The notes: a model not told the origin generated them from the letters alone. 64,000 nt of DNA from Methanothermobacter tenebrarum (GCF_003264935.1 NZ_QLOE01000003.1:1-64000), one strand, 5' to 3'. Positions 23,549 through 32,578 are shown, counted from the first letter of the stretch. Numbers and translations are program-made.

Positions 23549-23586
23549 GTTGCGTATGAGTATGGGAACTATTTAGGTGGATGGAT

Positions 23587-24504
23587 GTGTTTATTTCAAA
23601 ATTTGAGAAACTCAAAAGATTAGAGAGGATGGGGTACAGGTTCGTTGGTAAAAATGCGCATACAGCAGTGAAGACTTGTCTGTGGACAAAAAAGAGCATA
23701 TTAGATGAAGGAACATGTTACAAACAGAAATTTTATGGTATCAAAAGCCACAGGTGCTTGCAAATGTCCCCAAGTGTATTCTTCTGTCAACAAAAGTGTC
23801 TTTTCTGTTGGAGAGACCTCAGATACACGAAAACGGAATGGGATGGGGACTATGATGAACCAGCAGATATAGTAGATGAGTGTATCAACGCACAAAGAAG
23901 CTTACTTTGCGGATTCTTCGGGAACGAAAAAGCCAACAAAGAAAAACTCATTGAAGCACAAGAACCCAATAATGCAGCCATATCATTAGCTGGGGAACCG
24001 CTATTATATCCAATGATAAATGAACTCATCAGAGAATTCCATAAAAGGAAATTCACAACATTCCTAGTTACCAATGGCATCAATTACAAGGCGCTTGAAA
24101 GTCTTTCAGAAGAACCCACCCAACTATACATTTCACTAGATGCACCCTCCAAGAAAATCCACAAAAAACTTTGCCGACCACAAACAGAAAACGCATGGGA
24201 ACATCTAAACAGATCCTTAGAATTACTCCCAACTTTTAACTGTCGAAAAGTTCTAAGGATAACAGCAGTCAACAGGAAAAACATGACAAAACCGAGTGCA
24301 TACGCTTCCCTTATCAAAAAGGCCCAACCAGACTTTGTGGAGGTAAAAGCTTACATGTATCTTGGATATTCACGTCAAAGATTAGAAATGGAAAACATGC
24401 CATTATTCTTTGAAGTTTATGAATTCGCAGATAAAATAGCTAAATTAGCTAACATGGATATAATCGACAAATCAAAGGAGAGCAGAGTAGTACTATTAAG
24501 CTAA
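23587..24504 (+). CDS. taw1: tRNA 4-demethylwyosine synthase (Taw1/TYW1)
   Basis: Taw1 is a radical SAM enzyme that builds the tricyclic base imG-14 from m1G37 of tRNA-Phe using pyruvate. The radical SAM motif CQQKCLFC is Cys69, Cys73 and Cys76 (numbered from ATG 23581), and the cysteines of the second [4Fe-4S] cluster are visible at 33, 46 and 59 within KTCLWTKK, GTCYKQKFYG and SHRCLQMSP. AGGTG at 23575-23579 is better spaced for GTG 23587 than for ATG 23581, which it nearly touches; the product from 23587 has 305 residues. The gene follows the structured leader at 23491-23548. Confidence 0.95.
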   Translation: MFISKFEKLKRLERMGYRFVGKNAHTAVKTCLWTKKSILDEGTCYKQKFYGIKSHRCLQMSPSVFFCQQKCLFCWRDLRYTKTEWDGDYDEPADIVDECINAQRSLLCGFFGNEKANKEKLIEAQEPNNAAISLAGEPLLYPMINELIREFHKRKFTTFLVTNGINYKALESLSEEPTQLYISLDAPSKKIHKKLCRPQTENAWEHLNRSLELLPTFNCRKVLRITAVNRKNMTKPSAYASLIKKAQPDFVEVKAYMYLGYSRQRLEMENMPLFFEVYEFADKIAKLANMDIIDKSKESRVVLLS

Positions 24505-24519
24505 ATTGGGGGGATTCCA

Positions 24520-25350
24520 ATGAGATACATCCTATTAACTTTAATATTTTCCATATTTTTTGTTTATGGGGTTTCCGGGCTTTCGATCACACTAGGAGAG
24601 GCCACTTATAACAATCCAGAGTATAAAAAGGCTATGATAGATTATTTCCAATCAAAAACAGATAAAAGTATAAAAGATGTTAGTGTAGAGGTTATCAAGG
24701 CCCAGGATGTTAATAGGATATCCGAGGATGTTACAGGCGAAGTATATAAGCCGGATCAAATATTTTCATGTGCAATGGTTGATCTGGACAATGATAACCT
24801 TACGATAGTCGTTGATCAGAGTAAAATAAAGAATGTAACGCCTCAAATGTATGCGAACAGTTTAAAATCTGCTGGTATAGAGAAGGGTTATGTGGTGGTT
24901 TCAGCACCATTATCAATATCTGGAGAAACAGCTCTCATGAGCATATTCAAATCTTATGAAACCCTCACAGGAACTGAGATACCAGATGATGTTAAAAAGG
25001 CATCCCTTAGGGAACTGCGCCTCCAGACCAGACTAGTTACTGAGACTGGTGAAAATGGTGACACTATTGCCCAGTTAATTAGTGAAATTAAAAATGGATC
25101 TGAAAATATAAATGATACTCAGAAGATAAAAGAGATAGTCATTCAAGCCGCGGATAAGCGAGATATTGATCTAAAGAGTACCCAGATAGAGGATATATCA
25201 CAGGTAATCGCAGATTCACAGAAAGTACAAGGACTAGCCACTAACTTCAAAAAGAGATTGGAACATGAGACTGGTGGTGGATTAGAAGATCAATTATATT
25301 CATGGTTGCAAAGTCGCTATGATTACCTAATAGATTTATTATCAACATGA
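24520..25350 (+). CDS. Secreted DUF1002 family protein
   Basis: The 276-residue product begins with a signal peptide (MRYILLTLIFSIFFVYGVSG). The following sequence fits DUF1002 (YpuA family): the IKNVTPQMYANSLKSAGIEKG segment, then VSAPLSISGETALMSIFKSYETLTG. The family is best known from Firmicutes and its function is unknown. The C-terminal third is probably helical and polar. GGGGG precedes the ATG. It is followed after 15 bases by a membrane protein gene, and the two may work together at the cell surface. Confidence 0.8.
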   Translation: MRYILLTLIFSIFFVYGVSGLSITLGEATYNNPEYKKAMIDYFQSKTDKSIKDVSVEVIKAQDVNRISEDVTGEVYKPDQIFSCAMVDLDNDNLTIVVDQSKIKNVTPQMYANSLKSAGIEKGYVVVSAPLSISGETALMSIFKSYETLTGTEIPDDVKKASLRELRLQTRLVTETGENGDTIAQLISEIKNGSENINDTQKIKEIVIQAADKRDIDLKSTQIEDISQVIADSQKVQGLATNFKKRLEHETGGGLEDQLYSWLQSRYDYLIDLLST

Positions 25351-25365
25351 TCCAGGAGTATTAAC

Positions 25366-26451
25366 ATGTTAATAGCAAAGAACAACCTCCAGTTCATCAT
25401 AGAAGTTGCCATAATAATCCATATAGGTTTAGTAATATTATTCAACCTAGTAGGAGTTTCTCTGAGCTTGGTCCTCTTTCTAGGCACTATTCTCACAATA
25501 TTATTCGCCTTCTTATTCTCCGTTGATACCATCCTATTAATTTTACCTTTATTCACACATCAAGAATTCACACACCCATTCGGCCCATTCGCAGTCTTAT
25601 CATGGGTTAGTGTACTGGCAGCGTCAAATTTATTATCAGAGGCTGGTATACGTTCAACTTCTATCAAAACGCTGAATTACATCCTATTTTTCGTCATAGC
25701 AATTGCAGGGGGTTTGATGCACCGATCATTCCTGCTTTTATGGTTCCTTGGAGGGGCCCTAGGATATTATATAATGTCTAAAAGTTTCAAAAGGAGTGCG
25801 AGGATAACAAGAAAATCGGTCATAGGATTCATATCAGCCCTTATAGGCGGATTCGCACTCATGGAATTCTTAGCAAAGATACTTGACATGCCAGTTTTAA
25901 GTCCACTTCTTAGGATTGCAAGGTTGGAAAATTATACTATCCCTAGTCTAAAGTTAGTCCTTACAAAAACAACATTTTGGGGTCATGTAGTAGGATCCTG
26001 CTATTGGAAGTCGGAGTGTCTAGGCGGGGCTGATGGTTATATAACACTCCCAGTGACGCTAATCCACAAGTTAGGGTTACCCTACCATATATTTTATGGT
26101 GTGCTCATCTATAAGAAGGATTATATAGATTATATGCTACCTGGTATATTCGCAGTATCCTTTGATGCTGGATATTTCGGTCTCTTATTCCTATTATCAT
26201 GGGTGCTTATAGTGACCATCACAGGATTTAAAGTTCTTAAAATATACAGAGAGAGAAGATTAAATGGTATTAAAAGATATCTTGGGAGGGAGGCCATCCT
26301 TATAGGTTCTCTTTCGGCTTTTCTTACGCAGAGCATCATCGGCCTTTTCTTGTTTAATCGTTCATTTAATTCGTCAGCACTCCTTACCTATATTATATTA
26401 TCGGCTCTTGTAATGGCACATTCTATAAATGTTAAAAGGAGAATATCATGA
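25366..26451 (+). CDS. Polytopic membrane protein of unknown function
   Basis: I do not recognise this 361-residue protein. It has roughly nine to ten hydrophobic segments, starting with two at the N-terminus (about 10-55). A long loop at about 200-265 contains a Cys pair in GSCYWKSECLGG and precedes the segment FAVSFDAGYFGLLFLLSW. A large outer loop followed by a helix with a D-x-G-Y-x-G pattern recalls O-antigen ligase/polymerase-type proteins, but this is weak. The partner gene upstream encodes a secreted DUF1002 protein. It ends three bases before the convergent sucC stop. Confidence 0.7.
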   Translation: MLIAKNNLQFIIEVAIIIHIGLVILFNLVGVSLSLVLFLGTILTILFAFLFSVDTILLILPLFTHQEFTHPFGPFAVLSWVSVLAASNLLSEAGIRSTSIKTLNYILFFVIAIAGGLMHRSFLLLWFLGGALGYYIMSKSFKRSARITRKSVIGFISALIGGFALMEFLAKILDMPVLSPLLRIARLENYTIPSLKLVLTKTTFWGHVVGSCYWKSECLGGADGYITLPVTLIHKLGLPYHIFYGVLIYKKDYIDYMLPGIFAVSFDAGYFGLLFLLSWVLIVTITGFKVLKIYRERRLNGIKRYLGREAILIGSLSAFLTQSIIGLFLFNRSFNSSALLTYIILSALVMAHSINVKRRIS

Positions 26452-26454
26452 AAA

Positions 26455-27558
26455 CTATAGTTTTCTCGCGATTTCAACAGCCTTTGCAGCGGCCTTTTCA
26501 AGTGATGTTTCGAATGGTATCCCCGCTTCTTTGAGGATTCTCTGCCCTTCCTCTTCGTTCGTACCCGTAAGCCTTATTACAAGGGGTATATCCCTCTCAG
26601 CATCCTTTAGAGCTTCAACAACACCCTTTGCCACATCATCTGCTCTTGTTATACCACCGAGCACGTTTAGAAAGACAACATCAACCTTAGGATATGATAT
26701 TACATGGTTGATCGCCTTTCTTATAATTTCTGGAGAAGCACCACCCCCTATATCAAGGAATGTTGCTGGTTCTCCACCTTGTAATTTTATAAGGTCCATT
26801 GCTGTTAATGTGAGCCCTGCACCATTCCCTATAACTGCTATGTTACCATCCAATTTAACAAAGGCGAATTCGCTAGCCTCATACTCTTCCTGTTCCCTCA
26901 ATTCAGGGTGTCTGAAGATAGAATCATCATCGATTTCGAGTTTGGCATCAACTGCGATCAGGTTACCTTCAGAAAGGGCAAGTGGATTTATCTCAGCGAG
27001 GAGCGCATCATATTTTCTGAAAAGATTATATAGTCTCCAGATTATGCCACCTACCTGGCTTATGAGTTTACCCTCTATGCCCATTTTTCTGGCGATCTCC
27101 CTAGCCTCATAGGGTAAGAATTCTCCAAGCGGATCGACATAATATTTAATGATCTTTTCCGGGTGTTCGCTGGCAAGTTCCTCTATTTCAACACCGCCTT
27201 CGCTACTTGCCATTATAAGGGGCTTTTTCATTGCCCTGTCAACTATAATACCAACATAGAATTCTCGTTCAATGGGGATCTTCTCTTCTACAAGGACCTT
27301 ATCTATTCTCTCCCCTTTAATCGAAGAAGATAAAAGCTCTTCACCGACTTTATAGGCGCTTTCTGGGTTTTCAGCGAATCTTATACCACCGGCCTTACCC
27401 CTACCTCCTATGAGGATTTGTGATTTTATAGCTACTGACTTCCCTAATCTCCTAGCTATTTTCTCAACATCCTCTGGGGTTTTAGCCACACCACCATCTG
27501 GTGTGGGTATGCCCTCCTTTCTAAAGAGTTCCTTAGCATTATATTCATATAACTTCAT
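26455..27558 (-). CDS. sucC: Succinyl-CoA synthetase beta subunit
   Basis: SucC is the nucleotide-binding subunit of succinyl-CoA ligase, used by methanogens in the incomplete reductive TCA route to 2-oxoglutarate. The 367-residue protein has the ATP-grasp N-terminus (MKLYEYNAKELFRKEGIP, QILIGGRGKAGG), the metal-binding NPLALSEGNL and the CoA-domain motifs NGAGLTLTAMDLI and NVLGGITRADDVA. The start overlaps the end of korC by 4 bases (ATGA), placing it last in the kor operon. The alpha subunit sucD is not in this window. Confidence 0.96.
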   Translation of the reverse strand: MKLYEYNAKELFRKEGIPTPDGGVAKTPEDVEKIARRLGKSVAIKSQILIGGRGKAGGIRFAENPESAYKVGEELLSSSIKGERIDKVLVEEKIPIEREFYVGIIVDRAMKKPLIMASSEGGVEIEELASEHPEKIIKYYVDPLGEFLPYEAREIARKMGIEGKLISQVGGIIWRLYNLFRKYDALLAEINPLALSEGNLIAVDAKLEIDDDSIFRHPELREQEEYEASEFAFVKLDGNIAVIGNGAGLTLTAMDLIKLQGGEPATFLDIGGGASPEIIRKAINHVISYPKVDVVFLNVLGGITRADDVAKGVVEALKDAERDIPLVIRLTGTNEEEGQRILKEAGIPFETSLEKAAAKAVEIARKL

Positions 27559-28127
27559 CTGGGATCCCCCACTTCTAGTATTCTTTTCCCGGCTTCGAAC
27601 GCTTCAAGGTTCTTCTTCTCAGTTCCGGGCGGCACACTATCCTCTATGGCCTTTTTAGCCGCCCGGTCACTGATCACCCTAGTAGCTTTTGTGAGGGCTC
27701 CTATCATCACCATATTAGCAACTATTGGGATGCCTATCTCCTCCTTCGCTGTTCTAGTAGCCGGGGCCCTATAATATTTTATCTTTTTTTTCTTGATGAA
27801 ATCTTTTATCTCCTCTTCCTTGATCATGTCAGGATCGGCTATGAGTGTAGCTCCAGTTTTCAGATCATCCAAATAGGTTATAAGGGCTTCGTGTGACATT
27901 GCCACGAATATGTCAGGTTCACGGACCTTTGGATAATCTATTTCCCCATCACTTATAACTACTTCAGATCTGGATGCACCACCCCTTGCCTCTGGGCCAT
28001 ATGATTGTGTCTGCACGGCATAGAGTTCATCATATAAACTCGCGGCTTTCCCTATCACTATCCCCGCCAATACAACACCTTGCCCCCCAAAACCTGCGAT
28101 CCTGATCTCCCTTCTCACTCCAATCAT
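27555..28127 (-). CDS. korC: 2-oxoglutarate:ferredoxin oxidoreductase gamma subunit
   Basis: The 190-residue gamma subunit begins REIRIAGFGGQGVVLAGIVIGKAA and contains QSYGPEARGGASRSEVVIS, the hallmark of the OFOR gamma domain that binds CoA with the alpha subunit. It overlaps korB by 4 bases upstream and sucC by 4 bases downstream. The complex forms 2-oxoglutarate from succinyl-CoA, CO2 and reduced ferredoxin. Confidence 0.95.
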   Translation of the reverse strand: MIGVRREIRIAGFGGQGVVLAGIVIGKAASLYDELYAVQTQSYGPEARGGASRSEVVISDGEIDYPKVREPDIFVAMSHEALITYLDDLKTGATLIADPDMIKEEEIKDFIKKKKIKYYRAPATRTAKEEIGIPIVANMVMIGALTKATRVISDRAAKKAIEDSVPPGTEKKNLEAFEAGKRILEVGDPR

Positions 28128-28978
28128 CCCCTATAAGCTGATTTTATCGACTTGAATCTTTCACCACACTTCTCCTCGATGAGATCATACATTACAGTGG
28201 TCAACTCTTCCTTCTCTTCTTTTACAAAATCTCCCACGATTATTTTACCCTCTAGTTCCTCTGGCTCCATCCTCAAAGCTTTCCTCCTATTTATACTATT
28301 GTCTTTCATCCATTGTAGCATCTCAACTGGGGATCTCATACGATTTTTACGGCCGAAATATGTTGGACATTGTGATAACACTTCTATAAAGGAGAATCCT
28401 CTATTTTCAAGGCCTCTTCTAATGGAATTTGCAAGTTGTAATGGATGGGCTGTTGTCCACCTGGCAACATAACTGGCTCCTGCAGCCTTCACAAGCTCGG
28501 CCAAATCAAAGGGTGTTTCGATGGCACCGTAGGGTGCTGTGCTACCATAACTTCCACGTGGGGAGGTTGGGCTTATCTGGCCGCCGGTCATGCCATAAAT
28601 GTTATTGTTTATACAGATTACTGTGAGGTCGATGTTTCTCCTGGCTCCATGGATGAGATGATTACCACCTATTGCAGCAGCATCCCCGTCACCTGTGAAG
28701 ACTACAACATCAAGGTTGGGGTTTCCTAGTTTGAGTCCGGTGGCGAATGCTATTGGCCTTCCATGTGTTGTGTGAAGGGAGTCACATTTCACATAACCTG
28801 GGATCCTTGATGAGCAGCCGATACCAGAGACTAGGACTATATTTTTGAAGTCAATATTTGCAAGTTCCATGCCTTTGAAGAATGTGTTCATTACGATCCC
28901 GTTCCCACACCCTGCGCAGAAAATGTGTGGGAGCCTATCCTTTCTCAAGTATTTTAGGAACGGATTTTCAAGGGTCAT
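28124..28978 (-). CDS. korB: 2-oxoglutarate:ferredoxin oxidoreductase beta subunit
   Basis: The 284-residue beta subunit binds thiamine diphosphate and a [4Fe-4S] cluster. It shows FCAGCGNGIVM near the N-terminus, the ThDP motif GDGDAAAIGGNHLIHGARRN and the following NNNIYGMTGGQ. The cluster cysteines include those in HIFCAGCGN, VSGIGCSS and VLSQCPTYF. It lies between korA and korC and overlaps korC by 4 bases. Confidence 0.96.
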   Translation of the reverse strand: MTLENPFLKYLRKDRLPHIFCAGCGNGIVMNTFFKGMELANIDFKNIVLVSGIGCSSRIPGYVKCDSLHTTHGRPIAFATGLKLGNPNLDVVVFTGDGDAAAIGGNHLIHGARRNIDLTVICINNNIYGMTGGQISPTSPRGSYGSTAPYGAIETPFDLAELVKAAGASYVARWTTAHPLQLANSIRRGLENRGFSFIEVLSQCPTYFGRKNRMRSPVEMLQWMKDNSINRRKALRMEPEELEGKIIVGDFVKEEKEELTTVMYDLIEEKCGERFKSIKSAYRG

Positions 28979-28991
28979 TAAGCGAATCCTC

Positions 28992-30125
28992 CTAAATCAT
29001 GGATTTTATCTTAGCCTTTATCTCATCTGGGTCATGAATTTCTCCACCCAATTTTGGGAGGAGTTCGACTTCTGCCATGCCATTAGCCGCTCTTTGAACT
29101 TCATAGAAGATCTGTCCAAGGTTCATTTCCACGACAAGTAATCTATTAGCAGCTTCGGCGGCCTTTCTCACTTCATCTTCTGGGAAAGGCCATGGCGTGT
29201 CTATCTTAATATGACCTACCTTGTAGCCTTCTTTTCTCAAATCCTTTATGGCTGTTGCAACAGAACGGCTAGGGGCTCCATAGGATATGGTTATAAGGTC
29301 CGCATCTTCGGTATTGGAATTTTTAACCCTAACTATATCCCTTTGGTGGTTCAGTATCTTGTCACATAACCTTTTCACGAGCTTTTCATGGCCTTCAGGG
29401 TTTGAAGCGTCGGGGTATCCCTTTTCGTCGTGTGTGAGTCCAGTGACGGGGATATTGTAACCTTCACCGAATGGTGGCATTGGTGTTGTCCCATCAGCAA
29501 CTGCTTTGAAGGGTATGAACTCTTCAGGGTCTCCCTGGGGCCTTCTCCTTTTTATAATCTTCACCTTGTCAGGGATTGTTATCTTTTCTCGCATGTGGCC
29601 CACGATTTCATCAGCCATCACCAGTACAGGTATTCTATACTTCTCTGAAAGGTTAAAGGCTTCTATGGTGAAATCGAAGCATTCTTGGACTGATGAGGGT
29701 GCTAAGGCTATGATTTCATAATCTCCATGGGATCCCCACCGAGCTTGCATCATATCACTCTGAGAGGCCATTGTAGGTTGGCCTGTTGAAGGCGAACCCC
29801 TCTGGACATCTATAACTACTAGTGGTGTTTCTGTCATGGCAGCATAGCCTATATGTTCTTGCATGAGTGAAAATCCCGGGCCTGAAGTGGCTGTCATCCC
29901 TTTTAGACCGCTCCAAGCAGCTCCTATCACGGCTCCTAGCGCTCCTATCTCATCCTCCATTTGTATGAAAATGCCACCCTCCCTTGGCAAGAGTAGGGCC
30001 ATCTCCTCGGCTATCTCTGTTGATGGTGTTATGGGGTAACCTGCGAAGAATCTGCACCCTGCTTTTATAGCCCCTCTTGCACATGCCTGGTTCCCTTGTA
30101 TGAAGTATTCTTCAACCATTTTCAT
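28992..30125 (-). CDS. korA: 2-oxoglutarate:ferredoxin oxidoreductase alpha subunit
   Basis: The 377-residue alpha subunit carries the pyrimidine-binding fold. Typical segments are GNQACARGAIKAGCRFFAGYPITPSTEIAE, ATSGPGFSLMQEHIGYAAMTETPLVV and the C-terminal MNLGQIFYEVQR. Its start lies 14 bases inside the end of korD, so all four kor genes are tightly coupled in the order D, A, B, C. Confidence 0.96.
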   Translation of the reverse strand: MKMVEEYFIQGNQACARGAIKAGCRFFAGYPITPSTEIAEEMALLLPREGGIFIQMEDEIGALGAVIGAAWSGLKGMTATSGPGFSLMQEHIGYAAMTETPLVVIDVQRGSPSTGQPTMASQSDMMQARWGSHGDYEIIALAPSSVQECFDFTIEAFNLSEKYRIPVLVMADEIVGHMREKITIPDKVKIIKRRRPQGDPEEFIPFKAVADGTTPMPPFGEGYNIPVTGLTHDEKGYPDASNPEGHEKLVKRLCDKILNHQRDIVRVKNSNTEDADLITISYGAPSRSVATAIKDLRKEGYKVGHIKIDTPWPFPEDEVRKAAEAANRLLVVEMNLGQIFYEVQRAANGMAEVELLPKLGGEIHDPDEIKAKIKSMI

Positions 30126-30315
30126 CCACCGCTATGGCTTGGTCTGGACATAATAAAATACAGATCTTACATTTCTTACACTTGTCCTCATGTTCGGGTA
30201 CTGGGACGTAAACTCCCCTTTTATTTAATGTATCAGATTCTTTATAGACCTTCTCGGGGCAAAACTCTATGCATATGTTACATCCTTTGCAGAGTTCAGG
30301 ATTTATATGTATCAT
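30112..30315 (-). CDS. korD: 2-oxoglutarate:ferredoxin oxidoreductase delta subunit (2x[4Fe-4S])
   Basis: This 67-residue ferredoxin-like subunit has two [4Fe-4S] motifs: CKGCNICIEFCP at the N-terminus and CKKCKICILLCP in the second half. It transfers electrons between ferredoxin and the catalytic beta subunit. The open frame extends to TTG 30330, but ATG 30315 (MIHINPELCKGC) matches the usual start. It heads the kor-sucC operon. Confidence 0.95.
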   Translation of the reverse strand: MIHINPELCKGCNICIEFCPEKVYKESDTLNKRGVYVPVPEHEDKCKKCKICILLCPDQAIAVDENG

Positions 30316-30417
30316 AGGACATCTTCCCAAAAAATCCTTCTTTCACTATACCCTTATGATATCTTGACATTTAACTTATTCGCTGGCAACCCTCCAATAG
30401 TGTGGCCAGTATAAAAT

Positions 30418-30434
30418 CCCCCACACAATGGGGG
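30418..30434 (-). terminator. Hairpin between the mptD end and the kor operon
   Basis: CCCCC at 30418-30422 and GGGGG at 30430-30434 can form a five-pair hairpin with loop of seven; on the minus strand it is followed by ATTTTATA. It comes after the stop of mptD and before korD, so it fits a terminator of the envelope operon. The downstream TTTATA may in turn serve as korD TATA box. A run of nine G on the plus strand begins here. Confidence 0.4.
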
Positions 30435-30471
30435 GGGGAGCATATAGAACAGTGGGTGTGATCCCCCTTGC

Positions 30472-30837
30472 TCATTCTTCTTTTATGTTCTCTACATAGA
30501 TGAGTGGATATTTGAGTCTATCAATGTACTTCATCCGTATAATGGCCTTCACATTCTTGAACTTGGAGGTTATCTTAACGTCTAACATTTTCCCTTCGAG
30601 TGAGACATATCCAAACTCATTTTCAGCATCATCTAAGTTTATTCCAACCTTAACATCCTCTATACTCGGTTGAAGTCTTATGGAATCCTCAATAGCCGTC
30701 TTAAGCGATTCTAGAGTATTCTGATTGACTGGGGTGCCGGTGAACTGATGGAAAAGAGCACCCATACTTATAGCACCCTCAAATATGGCCCTCTCCCTAT
30801 CAGAAAGACACTTAAAATATTCATCTAAACTACCCAT
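30472..30837 (-). CDS. mptD: Archaeal dihydroneopterin aldolase (MptD family)
   Basis: The 121-residue product resembles the archaeal-type dihydroneopterin aldolase MptD (DUF372), an early enzyme of methanopterin synthesis that cuts 7,8-dihydroneopterin. The characteristic segment is SDRERAIFEGAISMGALFHQF, with a Glu and a His spaced as in the family active site, followed by GTPV. ATG 30837 has a better Shine-Dalgarno (GAGG) distance than the first ATG at 30843. Its start overlaps the end of the sortase gene by 13 bases, so a folate-type enzyme is joined to an envelope operon. Confidence 0.75.
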   Translation of the reverse strand: MGSLDEYFKCLSDRERAIFEGAISMGALFHQFTGTPVNQNTLESLKTAIEDSIRLQPSIEDVKVGINLDDAENEFGYVSLEGKMLDVKITSKFKNVKAIIRMKYIDRLKYPLIYVENIKEE

Positions 30838-31571
30838 AAACATCCCTCGCAGAATCCCATTATCTTATTTAATTCTCCAAGTTTCTCTGATATAAACTCT
30901 GGAGGTGTGGGGAAACAATAACCAAAAAATAGGAACAGAGTCAAGGCTAAAGTGGCGATCAAAATAAACTTCCTATCTTCCACCACAGGATAAAGCCTGG
31001 TGATCAAGATACCGCCCATAAAAAATGCTCCGATAATTATGAGGGCATAATATTTCTTAGGATTCTCCACCTTCAAATTCTTTTGAAATGGATGAACCTT
31101 CACAAGATCACATTCAACTATCAACCTTTCACTCATAGAACCAATAGGATGACAAGTAATAAGAAATAACTTATCCCCCTGATATATTGATATTTGATAC
31201 GAAGCAGGAACTGTAAAAGACCTGTTCACAACATACTCAGCCTTCCCAATCCCAGGCCAATTAAGATAAACCTTATCACCCTTCTTCAGTTTATCCAAGT
31301 TAAAGAATGGGGATCCATACATGGTCCTATGACCGAAAAGGATAACAGTACCATTCCCAGGCTTAAATGACTTGGGTTCATGATAAACACCATAAAAAAC
31401 AGATTTATTATTTATCTCCTTGGTTAAATTAATACCTGGGATTTCAACGATAGGAGCATTAGGCTCCTTTTGTTCTATTTCAATTTCAGAAGCATAAAAA
31501 CTCACTTCAATAAGAGCATAAAGAGATAATATGAACATGCCGGTTATCACTAAAATTGTTGATATTCTCAT
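30825..31571 (-). CDS. Sortase family cysteine transpeptidase
   Basis: The 248-residue protein has one N-terminal membrane helix (about 4-24), a sortase beta-barrel and two or three more hydrophobic helices at the C-terminus (about 176-215). The catalytic triad is visible: His in LFGHRTM, Cys in LFLITCHPIGS and Arg in SERLIVE. Sortases cut a C-terminal sorting motif and join the protein to a surface acceptor. The acceptor in a pseudomurein-walled archaeon is not known. The gene directly follows a gene for a surface protein with a C-terminal anchor tail. The open frame runs to TTG 31583, but GGTGGAG precedes ATG 31571. Confidence 0.88.
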   Translation of the reverse strand: MRISTILVITGMFILSLYALIEVSFYASEIEIEQKEPNAPIVEIPGINLTKEINNKSVFYGVYHEPKSFKPGNGTVILFGHRTMYGSPFFNLDKLKKGDKVYLNWPGIGKAEYVVNRSFTVPASYQISIYQGDKLFLITCHPIGSMSERLIVECDLVKVHPFQKNLKVENPKKYYALIIIGAFFMGGILITRLYPVVEDRKFILIATLALTLFLFFGYCFPTPPEFISEKLGELNKIMGFCEGCLWVV

Positions 31572-31608
31572 GATCTCCACCAAAAAAATGGAAATAAGGG
31601 TGGAAATG

Positions 31609-32560
31609 CTAACGTAACCTTGTATATGCTAGGGCTGCTACTGTGACCAAACCACCTATTATCAAAGGACCCCAAGGAGCCCCAGTCTCTCTACCAGGAA
31701 CTGTACTGGTCCTGTTACCACCGTACTCCCCACCAGCAGCGCCAAAATTGGACTTAAGAGGCGTGCCATAATAACTGTAACCTTCCCCTCCTCCAGCAGG
31801 CCATTGATAAGCGTATTCAAAGTATGAATAACTCCGTCCTGGCATTGCAACATCCCATGCCGCAACATAAGCTCCTGGAACAGACTCATAATCAATGAAA
31901 GTGGCCTTTGGATCGCTGTAGATGAGCTTTGAATTTGATGGTACAATAGGCGCCCTAACTATACCATAAACTGGCTCATAATCAACATTATAAAGGCTGA
32001 ACCCAAATGTTCCAGTCCAATTCATGATCTTAAGATCAGTGTTTAATGTTTCAAGCTCATTAGGCAAAAACCATGAAGTATAAAGACCTGGTTCACTCAC
32101 AAGAGGCCAATAATAAGTTGGGTCCTCTCCCGCTCGACTAATGTAACTGAGTTCGTCGCCGAATGGGCCTGTTGCCTTTAGTTTGAATTTGACTGTTCTT
32201 GTTTGGCCCGGGTCTATTTCCCATCCATAGTCCCCGCCTAGTTCAGGGAATTGATTTGGCCATTTTCACAGCTGGTGGATCAGTCCACTCAATAAGCCAT
32301 TTTATCGTCTCATTTTCCATAAGATGATCATGGTATGCTTGTCCTATCTTGAAATAGTATGGTCTATCAGCTTTGTTTTTCACTGTTACTGTTATGATCA
32401 CCCATAGGCTATCCATTTTTAAGCTGGCTTTGGTATGGTTAACCCAAGTTTCTCCACCTGTTTTATTTTCTTGAGCAAAGCCGGTTTCGGATGTGGCGAA
32501 TATTGAAAATAAAAAAATTGCAATCAATCCAGTCAAAAGCACATATTTTAATTTATCCAT
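31609..32560 (-). pseudogene. Frameshifted secreted surface protein, probable sortase substrate
   Basis: Two minus-strand frames form one protein. The first (32560-32243) encodes a signal peptide (MDKLKYVLLTGLIAIFLFSI... ending about FAQ) and a beta-type domain, and stops at 32243. The second frame is open from about 32262 to 31609 and continues the domain without an own start (WPNQFPELGG, then YGWEIDPGQ, reading through GTG 32100). The break is at a run of four A (plus-strand T at 32263-32266); removing one base restores a single frame of about 316 residues. The C-terminus is VPGRETG, a hydrophobic segment and RLR. It may be a real pseudogene, an assembly error or a slippage site. Confidence 0.75.
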
Positions 32561-32578
32561 TTATTAACACCCCTTATT

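Noticed and set aside
30430-30438. Run of nine G as a phase-variable tract
   Set aside because: It lies between operons and not in a coding frame. It is better explained as part of a terminator hairpin.
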